Source of the DNA: Quercus robur
Lineage: Eukaryota > Streptophyta > Magnoliopsida > Fagales > Fagaceae
Direction of reading: 5' to 3'
DNA: 64,000 nt
Assembly (NCBI RefSeq): GCF_932294415.1
Contig: NC_065544.1
Span: 29,217,210-29,281,209 of the forward strand
This document shows positions 56,265-64,000 of the stretch, in pieces. The notes beneath the pieces are model-generated. The model saw only the letters and a program-made list of their open reading frames with translations, made no database searches and had not been told where the DNA came from. Position 1 is the first letter of the stretch. Every line of letters begins with the position of its first letter. The translations under genes were made by a program, and so were the position numbers.

Positions 56265-56639
56265 TGTAAAGAACCAAAATTGAAAAAGAAAAGTTGGTAG
56301 CTAGTTTCGAGGTTAGCTAGGCCTCCTAAGGATAGTGACAAAATAAAAGAGAAGAATGGGAATGTAGAAAGAAGTGTATTGACATAAATCTTTCTCCTTT
56401 TTTGTACACATTGTGGTGTTACTCTTATACCCCTTAATTCTGCCCTCTGTAACTAATTGCCATAGCTGTCACCAGCTATTACTAACCAACCTAACTAACT
56501 CTATCTCCTATCAATGTAACCAACTACAGTCGGATCCTATCACAACAACTATTACACTTTGGCAGTCACTATTAGAGTCACAAAGTAATTACAAAGAGTA
56601 CATATACAATGACCCAATGACTCAGTAAAATCTCTAACA
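56265..56639 (-). repeat. 5' LTR of the chromovirus
   Basis: TGTAAAGAACC...CTCTAACA, partner of 51489-51865. Confidence 0.85.
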
Positions 56640-57698
56640 TCATCTAAACTACAAGAGATACAAAGTTGAGAAACTTTGTTTCAAAGGCCATACAAGGTAT
56701 ACAAGTACTAGTGTACACAAATACACATTGTTTTTGTATTTTTTGAATTTTTCCATTTTCATATTGAAAGCAAAAAAAAAAAAAAAAAAAAAAAAAACAA
56801 ACAAACACACGAACAAGCATATTAAAAAGAAACACTAGAGATAGGAAGCAAATGGCAATGCATGAGAAAGGGAGAGAGAGAGCATGCCAAGGAAATAACA
56901 CCAATGTTTTGGTGTAAGAACTCAAAACGAAGACCATCCAAAGGTTTTGTGAAGAGATCAACCTTTTGATCATCAGTGTTGATAAACTCAAGAGTGAGAG
57001 CACCATTTTCAACTAACTCGTGAATGAAGTGATGTTGGATCTCAATGTATTCAAATTGAGAATATTGAATAGGATTTTTTGAGATATTAATGGCACTGGT
57101 ATTGTCATAATATATAGTGAGATGTTTTTGACAAATACCATAATCAAGAAGAAGTTTTTGTATCCAAAGAAGTTAAGTGCAGTAACTACCAACTATAATG
57201 TATTCACCCTCATTAGTGAAGAGGGATATGGACTTCTACTTCTTGCTCATCCAAGAAACAATATTATTTCCCAAGTAAAAAACACCCACCAAAAATACTC
57301 TTATGATCATCAACATTACCAGCCTAGTCAGCATCAGAGTACCCAACCAGAACATCATTAGTATCTTTATTGTACCAACCACCATAGTTATTGGTAGATT
57401 TAACATATTTTATGATATGCTTGACAACAGTAACATGAGACTCTTTTGGGTTGGATTAATAACAACTACATACCCCTATACTATAGCTAATGTTAGGTCT
57501 ATTAGTAGTAAAGTAAAGAAAACTACCTATCATGCTCCTATAGAGAGTAGGATCCACACTTTTTCCTAACAAGTTAATAGTGAGTCTAACATTCGGGCTC
57601 ATGGGAGTTCTAAACGAGCAAGCAGACTCTAATCCAAATTTCTTTACAATATTATTAGTATATTTAGATTGAGATATGAAGATATCAGAATCATTTTG
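56640..57698 (-). pseudogene. Copia RNase H region and following spacer
   Basis: In broken form the minus strand gives Copia RNase H readings: about 57300-57350 a GYSDAD-type stretch, about 57220-57260 an ISWMSKK-type stretch, and about 56915-56985 INTDDQKVDLFTKPLDG. 56640-56850 matches the non-coding 8570-8840 of the other Copia element and includes an A run (56769-56797). Fossil. Confidence 0.6.
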
Positions 57699-58526
57699 CT
57701 AAATTTGAAGGCCAAGAAAGTAATTCAGCTTTCCAATCATGCTCATCTCAAATTCGATCTGCATCATAATGGATAAGGAATGTGTTTGATCGTCTTTTGA
57801 AGAACCAAAGATGATGTCGTCAACATATACTTGAGCTATAACCAACTTTCCATCTACCTTCTTAATGAACAAGGTTCGATCTACTTGTCCTTTTGAGAGT
57901 TCATTTGCCACCAAGTAGTCTGTGAGGTGATCATACCATGCCCTTGGTGCTTGCTTTAGGCCATACAATGCCCTCTTCAAACAAAGCAAATGATTGGGGT
58001 AATGTGGATCAACAAATCCCTATGGTTGTGATACATAGATTTCCTCCTTGAGAAAACCATCTAGGAAAGTACTCTTGACATCCATGTTGTACAATTTGAA
58101 CTTTAGATGACAAGCTAGAGCAAGTAGTATCTGGATGGATTCAATACGAGCCACTAGAGCAAACATCTCTTCAAAATCAACCCCTTCAACTTGAGTGTAT
58201 CCTTAAGCAACAAGTCTGGCTTTATTTCTGATGACATTTCCTTCCTCATTAGTCTTGTTACGAAAGACCCATTTTGTGCCAATGATGTTCACCCCTTCTG
58301 GTCTTGGAACAAGAGTCCAAACATCATTCCTTTGAAACTAATGGAGCTCATCATGCATAGCTTCGACCCAAATTTCATCTTGAAATGCTTCTTCTACTTT
58401 TGTAAGTTCAACTTGAGACAAATTGCATGAATAAGACACAAAATTAGCCACATATTTATCAACTATACATTTTCTCAAGTTTAGTTCATTCATATTTCCA
58501 ACAATTGCTTCTTGAGAATGGTTCAA
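57699..58526 (-). pseudogene. Copia reverse transcriptase region
   Basis: Block 57699-57989 reads CLKRALYGLKQAPRAWYDHL, KLVIAQVYVDDIIFGSS and MIGKLNYFLGLQI, the hallmark Copia RT segment with the YVDD active site. Block 58338-58526 precedes it (EAFQDEIWVEAMHDEL). Fossil. Confidence 0.85.
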
Positions 58527-58699
58527 TTTAACTCTAGATGAAGGTTCCCTTTCGATTTGACCAACTAGTGGAGGACGAGAGGTTGGTTCTTGTGTATTCT
58601 CAGCATGAATGCTATCAGATGATTGATTGGCATTTGGTGTAGGAGGGAGAAAAGGATCTTCTTCAACTTTGTCGCTTACAGGAGCAAATGGGAGAATGG

Positions 58700-59513
58700 A
58701 CTTTGGTAGTTGATCAACCTCCTTTTATGTAGGGATAATTGAGGTGTCATCCATTACAACATTCACAATATCCATGACTTTACCTATCCTTTTGTTTAAT
58801 ACCCTATAGGCCTTGCTAGAGGATGAGTAACCAAGAAAGACACCCTCATCACTTCGAGTGTCAAACTTTCCCTCATTTTCCCTATCTTTCAAGATGAAGC
58901 AAGTGCTACCAAATTTTCTGAAATATTTTACATTTGACTTTTTCCCTTTCCACAGTTCATAGGGAGTTTTCTTTGTTCCTAGTCTAAACTAGACCCTTTT
59001 TATAGTGTGACAAGCAATGGTCATAGCTTTATCCCACAGATTTTTTGCGACACCCTTGTTGTGCATCATAGCTCTAACCATCTCTTGGATGACTTGATTC
59101 TTCTATTCTACTACTCCATTTTGTTGAGGAGTAATTGGAGTTGAGAATTCTTAAGCTATCCTAATTTCGGTGCAAAATTGTTCCAACAGAGAGTTCTCAA
59201 ACTCTTTTCCGTGATCACTTTGAAGACGATTTATGCATACTCCCTTTTCATTTTGTAATCTTTTGCACAAGATTTCTATTTGTTGAGGTGCTTTAGACTT
59301 GGATCTCAATAAAATTGCCCATGTAAATCTGGTAAAGTCATCTACCACAACCATGGTATATCTCTTGCCTTCTAGAGATTCTATTCTAGTAGGACCTATG
59401 AGGTCAACATGAAGGAGCTCAAGTGGTCTTGATGTGGTAGTGGTTAATGTTGCCTGATGATGAGTTCTTGTTTGTTTTCCGAGTTGACATGGTCCATACA
59501 TGATACTAGACAT
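58700..59513 (-). pseudogene. Copia integrase region
   Basis: Block 59151-59513: LELLHVDLIGPTRIESLEGK, RYTMVVVDDFTRFTWAILLR and LQSDHGKEFENSLLEQFC, the catalytic core with D, D and the E-bearing stretch beginning. The rest continues in broken form to about 58700. Fossil. Confidence 0.8.
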
Positions 59514-59907
59514 TAAGTACTAGACATCTTTCTTTGGAAAACAACACCATGAAGTCTTGATCACAAATTTGACTTATACTCAATAGATTTACTTTCAGTC
59601 CTTCAACATATAGCACATTTTCAATGTCAGGAAGTCCAGGTAAGGAAATAATTATTTTCCCCTTTATTTGGGATTTACTTCCATCCCCGAATGTAACATT
59701 GCCACTTCTTTTTGGCTTAAATGTTTTGAAGTGAGAACGGTCCCTAGTCATATGTCTTGAACATCCACTGTCTAGATACCACAGACATGTATTCATCACT
59801 TTAAGAACAGTATGCATCATAAAACACACTTCATGCTTATCAGTCAAGTCATATGGCCGAGTTCTTTTTTTGTGACCTTTGTTAGACAACCTTAATTGTG
59901 CCTTCAT
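59506..59907 (-). pseudogene. Copia protease and GAG-pre-integrase region
   Basis: WYLDSGCSRHMTRDRSHFKT is the Copia protease active-site stretch (DSGC). Then VTFGDGSKSQIKGKG-like reading, LYVEGLKVNLLSISQICDQD and the lead-in to the GAG-pre-integrase domain. Fossil. Confidence 0.8.
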
Positions 59908-60230
59908 CTTTCTTTTGCCTACAACCTGATGTATGCACTGTTTGAGTCAATCTAGTCTTCTTTTGCATTTCTCGAGAATCAATAGTTCTTTCATCTGAGA
60001 TGAATTCATCAACATATCCATATGCAAGCCTTTTTCAATTAACATAAATATCAGTCTCATATAAATTTCAAACTTACATCTCCTAAGAGAATGAAACACA
60101 TCATTGTTAGAAACACAAGAGGTATTATAAAAAGACTTGTTCATGTAATTTGTATCTATGAAAACGGGGGTTAATGGATGACACAGCAAAGATTAAAACC
60201 TAATCAAAGTGTGCTTGCTCTGATACCACT
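59908..60230 (-). other. Copia leader; primer-binding site at 60217-60228
   Basis: Plus-strand GCTCTGATACCA is the reverse of TGGTATCAGAGC, the plant tRNA-iMet primer site. Only about 320 bases separate LTR and protease, so gag is not represented. Confidence 0.75.
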
Positions 60231-61167
60231 TGTTAGGTTAAGATAGCTTGACCTAGGTTAAGATAGCTTGACCTTGGTTAATTAACTCAATTACCTAAGT
60301 TGATTAATTAAGTCAAATTACATGCAAATCGTGGAGGCACAAACAAATCACCAAATAGACTAATATGCAGCAGAAAATAAATTAACATGGTAATTTGTTG
60401 ACAAATGGGAAAAACCTTTCACAAAGCAAAAACCCCATTGGATGAATTTAAGGTCACCACTCCCAAGAATCCACTAATCAATAATCAAGCGGTTACAAGT
60501 ATGAGGAATCTTACCACTACCCTAGCATATCCCAAAATACCAACCTACAGTTAAACCTTTGCTCCAATATCCAATTGGACTTGATCTTGTAGTAGGCTTC
60601 TTTCCTTTGTTACACAAATCTCCAATTTGTGACTAACTCTTTTGTATGGATCCCAGTACGTGACTAACTCCAGCAACTTGAATGATTGTTGTTGGTTGGA
60701 AAATTCTTCACTTTATCAATAATGAAGACCAGGAAGCACTTGGTTACAAAACTCTATGGTATACAAGCGCAATAGCTCTCACAGAGAAAATTAAACTTTT
60801 GGTCTATGTATCTGTGTGTGACGACTCTCAAAATAAGCTTTACATATGTCTGGGGTTATGAGAAAAGAAATCCTAAAAAAATACTTCAACATGGGCCAAA
60901 ATTTAAATCTAGAATATTTGAATTCGTAAAGCTCGATAGATCAAGCTTGTGTTGAGCTTCCTGGTAAATCTCAATAGCAGCAATCTGTCGAGCTATCTGT
61001 CGTGTTTTAGTAAAACAACTTTTCTTCACTTATTTCTTAGATCAATCTTCATGCATTTACTACAACCACTTGATATGTATCAAACCAAACTTAGATCTAC
61101 CCAATTTACAAGTAAAGTGTGTTTTATTAAAGGAATAGCCAATTATATAGAAAATATGACTCTAACA
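60231..61167 (-). repeat. 5' LTR of the large Copia element
   Basis: Starts TGTTAGGTTAAGATAGC, ends AATATGACTCTAACA. Partner of 44256-45210. TCGATAG-type motifs near 60930-61005. Confidence 0.85.
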
Positions 61168-62215
61168 ATTTTTATAGAAAATTCTAAATATAACTTGATA
61201 TTTTTATCTTTGTTGTGTTTGCTATAGTGTTAATTCCTCATTACACACACACACACACACACACAAAAGGAAGCTTGATGATGCATGGAAAATCAGTGAG
61301 TCACTTGAACATCTGGAGAAGCTAGAGGACCTGCAAAAAGGAAGAATTCTATCGTAGGGCATCGGTGAGGTGTCAGCCTAAGCTTCCCTGATGCTTCAGT
61401 TGAAACCTCACAAAAGATTTCCAAGAACTCTAAAAGTATAAGAGTTGGGATTTTTCTCGCAGACCTTCATTTGGGTGAGGTTTGGCCTTTCTATAGGGAC
61501 CTTGAGTGGACGGTAAGGAATGCCCCTAAAGGGGACAAGGTAGTTCTATCCCTCTCCCTGAACAAGGTCACATAAACTGTTGCTAAAGATTGATTAACAT
61601 ATATGAATGACCTTGGCATTAGAGACTAGGAAGGGCGTAGTAAATGACAAGCCGTTTTGGAGAGTTGAAAGTAAGCGTAAATCTGATGATTCTCGATTAT
61701 GTGAACCCTTTGAACTATGGGCTTATGGGCTTACTAGTCTTGATCGGTGTCCTTAAGATATATCTACTGCAATACAATTACAACCTGTCTTTCCTCAATG
61801 GATACAAAACACCTATGCTTTAGTACATTGGCGCAACGACTTACAAGCACCAGTTAGAAGTATTTAACATTTCCTAACCAGATTGATGTTATTAATTAAA
61901 ATCTTTGGTAGTTGAAACACATGCACTTGACGCAATAGAAAGTTACTATTGATATGACACCGAGACAAAGTATAAAAATCCTATTATCTTGATGGAAAAA
62001 AATCCATCACTAATTTCGTGGTGTATCTTTGTTACGTGTGAGAGTCAGAAAAAGACTAGTTTTTTAAAGTGAGAAAGTCTGTTAGTGAGAATACCTTTAA
62101 GCTTATTTAGAGTTAGACTTCTTTTACGACATGGCACTTGTGAAATGTCCCTAGGCATGGATTGTAAAAGAGGTGGCAGGTTAAATTCTATTTTGGGCTT
62201 AGAAAAGTCTGAATG
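61168..62215. other. Host flank, AC microsatellite and unassigned block
   Basis: 61168-61240 continues the duplicated host sequence. An AC run lies at 61244-61265. 61290-61600 is GC-richer (GCCCCTAAAGGGGACAAGG) with no recognised content. 62140-62215 is the repeat shared with 13310-13385. No gene. Confidence 0.45.
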
Positions 62216-64000
62216 CACTACAAGATAATTTGGGTTTAGGCGACGTTTTAAAAACGTCACTAAAAACCCAAAAAACATCACTATAGACACAAATGGTCTA
62301 TAGCGACGTTTTCTTTTGCGACGTTAAAAAACGTCACAATAGAGTGGTCGCTATAGATCCATTGCAACATTTCAAAAAACGTCCCATATGTTATTCTTTA
62401 ATGGCGTTTAAAAACTTTTAGCGACGTTTTATAAAACGTCACTAAATAATATCACATTTTTGTATATAATGTTGGAAAATACATTTAGCGACGTTTTTAA
62501 AACGCCGCAAATAATCACACCTATAGTGACGTTTCAAAAACATCACAAAAGCATTTGTCCCCTTGTTTTTTAGTGACATTTTTAAAATGTCGCTAATAAT
62601 CAACGTCGCTATAGGATTGATTATTTGCGACGTTTCAAAGGTGTCACGAAAAAAGATTTCCTCTTACTTTTTAGTGACGTTTTCAAAACGTCGCAAAAAC
62701 CCGCTCATTTTTTTTAAAAAAAAAAAATGTTAAAATTGCTATATAAACCTGCTTAAAATTGAACAATAACTAACACAAGCTTTTAATAAATCAAATATAC
62801 CTATTGATTATCAATATTCCACAATAACACATTAACCATAGATTCAATATATATATATATATATATATATGTGTTTAATACCAATACATATATCATCTTG
62901 AATTGAACAAATTACTTGTCTACCTACAAATAAAAACAACCACCTAAACTATGACAATATTAAACAAAGTACAATACTTTCAAAATAAATGTGGTTGTAA
63001 CAAAACACTAGTCTACCTATACCAAAAAAGAACCACCACCCAAACTATGACAATATTATAAACAAAGTACAATAGTTCCAAAATAATTGTGGTTGTTCAA
63101 AATAACTATGTAGTAGCCCATGGAGTCCTTAAAACACTGCATGTACTGCTATATGCTAGTTTCTTGATGGGATGAAGCCTGTGACCTGTAAGGAGTTGGA
63201 GATTGATGATCTAAACCGAAACCACCTTGAATACAAATTAAAGAATCTAATAAGTTCATAAAGTAATCATTTCGAGTAACAACACGTACTGTTTTGGTCT
63301 TACAGTGAAATAACTTTGGCTTTTGCAACAACACATACTGTTTTGCTCACAAACAAACAAAAATTGACTAAACCAATGTAACTGTAGAAATGGCTATAGA
63401 CACTTTTTATATACTGTAGAAATTTTTCAAAAGGATGTTCAAATTGCAAATGGAAAACTGTTGTCAATTTGAATTTTAAACTGATGTCAATCTAAAGCTT
63501 GATGTGCATATTGTCTTAGGTGGTTTATCAAGCTTTTGAGGCTGTAATAGATATCTACTGCATGCTAATAGTTGCTTGCTAATAGTACACTTTTTATATA
63601 TTAGCCCTTTGAAGTTTTTATATAGTGGGTACACTTTTTATATATTAGCCCTATAATAATAATAATAATAATAAATATATAAACTTTCATGGATAAAAAA
63701 TTATCAATGCTTCCAAGAATTGCATTCACAATAAACATCACACAGAGCCATATTTAAAAAGAAGTCAAGATTTATTAAAAAAATAATAATAATAAATATA
63801 TAAACTTTCATGGTATAATATTGAAAAACAAATATGTACACTCTAAAAAAATACTTACAATGATTCAGCCCATGATCCTCAAGTCCTTTTGCACAAGAAG
63901 CCAAATCTGAATAAGAGTTTTCTCTACTAATTTCCAACCAAAATAGAAAAACAGCAAAAATTAGCACAAAACTCCATGACCCATTAAAGAAAAACCAAAT
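62216..64000. mobile_element. CACTA (En/Spm) DNA transposon, left end and interior; runs off the window
   Basis: It begins CACTACAAGATAATTTGGGT, the usual plant CACTA terminus, and cuts the repeat that is intact at 13310-13385. From 62238 to about 62700 it has a dense array of GCGACGTTTT and its reverse AAAACGTC(G/A)C, typical subterminal binding sites. Beyond, to the window end, no transposase motif is visible; there are TA runs, and ATAATAATAATAATAAATAT followed by AAACTTTCATGG occurs twice (about 63655-63690 and 63783-63812). The other end and the 3-bp target duplicate are outside the window. Confidence 0.75.
62238..62700. repeat. CACTA subterminal repeat array
   Basis: About 14 copies of (G/A)(C/T)GACGTTTT or its reverse complement, often as head-to-head pairs such as GCGACGTTTTATAAAACGTC (about 62420-62439). 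In En/Spm such repeats bind the TNPA protein; here that role is inferred. Confidence 0.75.

Larger units (their letters stand above)
51489..56639 (-). mobile_element. Chromodomain Ty3/Gypsy element (chromovirus), nested
   Basis: LTRs 51489-51865 and 56265-56639, differing at roughly 24 of 375 positions by my count. Target TCATT (51484-51488) and TCATC (56640-56644); the related site near 8829 is unoccupied. On the minus strand: LTR, primer site, gag, protease, RT, RNase H, integrase, chromodomain-like end, polypurine tract (51866-51880), LTR. The layout is complete but the reading is broken, with around eight or more breaks. Short LTRs and the chromodomain suggest a Reina-like chromovirus. 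Younger than its Copia host: its LTRs are much more alike than the Copia pair. Confidence 0.88.
44256..61167 (-). mobile_element. Large Copia element (SIRE/Maximus-like), nested and decayed
   Basis: On the minus strand: 5' LTR 60231-61167, tRNA-iMet primer site, protease/GAG-pre-integrase, integrase, RT, RNase H, long 3' region with an extra ORF, polypurine tract, 3' LTR 44256-45210. Target ATTTT stands at 44251-44255 and 61168-61172, and an unoccupied copy of the site is at about 43450. gag is not recognisable. Later insertions: a chromodomain Gypsy element (51489-56639) and a solo LTR (46756-49686). Without these, about 8.8 kb. The extra ORF after RNase H suggests the SIRE/Maximus group, which carries env-position ORFs. 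Broken, well over ten breaks; older than its guests. Confidence 0.85.

Noticed and set aside
1-64000. A functional multi-gene system
   Set aside because: Every coding region recognised is a mobile-element part or a broken PR-1 copy; no set of intact co-oriented genes is present.

Overview
This is plant nuclear DNA: very AT-rich, gene-poor, and built almost entirely of nested and decayed transposable elements. Diagnostic pieces include tRNA-iMet primer sites (TGGTATCAGAGC-type), Copia and Ty3/Gypsy pol domains, a CACTA terminus with a subterminal repeat array, a DAYSLEEPER/RICESLEEPER-like hAT transposase, a tRNA-derived SINE and many MITEs. The only host protein genes I recognise are two copies of a secreted PR-1 (pathogenesis-related protein 1, CAP superfamily) gene, both broken. 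PR-1 sequence and repeat types suggest a woody eudicot, possibly Fagales; that is an impression, not a demonstration.

Layout. 0-5.9 kb: AT-rich DNA with a 165-bp tandem repeat, a retroposed 5S rRNA copy with target duplications and an A-rich tail (2.0-2.2 kb), MITEs and a Copia gag fossil. 5.9-11.7 kb: a PR-1 gene cut between its TATA box and its ATG by a non-autonomous Copia element (5914-11138, 5-bp target duplication CCCCT). 13.8-24.6 kb: a decayed Ty3/Gypsy Tat-lineage element on the minus strand with an additional (archaeal-type) RNase H, an antisense ORF region with a Transposase_28-like domain, and a Copia solo LTR inside it. 24.6-31.7 kb: minisatellite, MITEs, and a non-autonomous DNA transposon with CAGTGGCGGC ends. 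31.7-35.5 kb: a hAT element with a perfect 8-bp target duplication and a partial transposase. 36-38.8 kb: candidate Helitron end, SINE, second CAGTGGCGGC element, hairpin MITE. 39.2-39.8 kb: second PR-1 pseudogene. 43-44.3 kb: duplicated host sequence that receives a minus-strand Copia element (44256-61167); that element in turn holds a 2.9-kb solo LTR (46756-49686) and a chromodomain Ty3/Gypsy element (51489-56639). 62.2 kb to the window end: left part of a CACTA element.

How it fits together. Several insertions can be checked inside the window because a related empty site is present: PR-1 copy 2 for the PR-1 promoter insertion and for a 209-bp MITE, the 43.5-kb repeat for the big Copia element, the 8.8-kb Copia interior for the nested Gypsy element, and 13.3 kb for the CACTA element. 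I found no intact gene, operon-like set, tRNA gene or CRISPR array, and no evidence of a functional novel system. The best leads are the 5S retrocopy, the split PR-1 locus, LTRs that carry an internal polypurine tract, and extra ORFs in the Tat and Copia elements.
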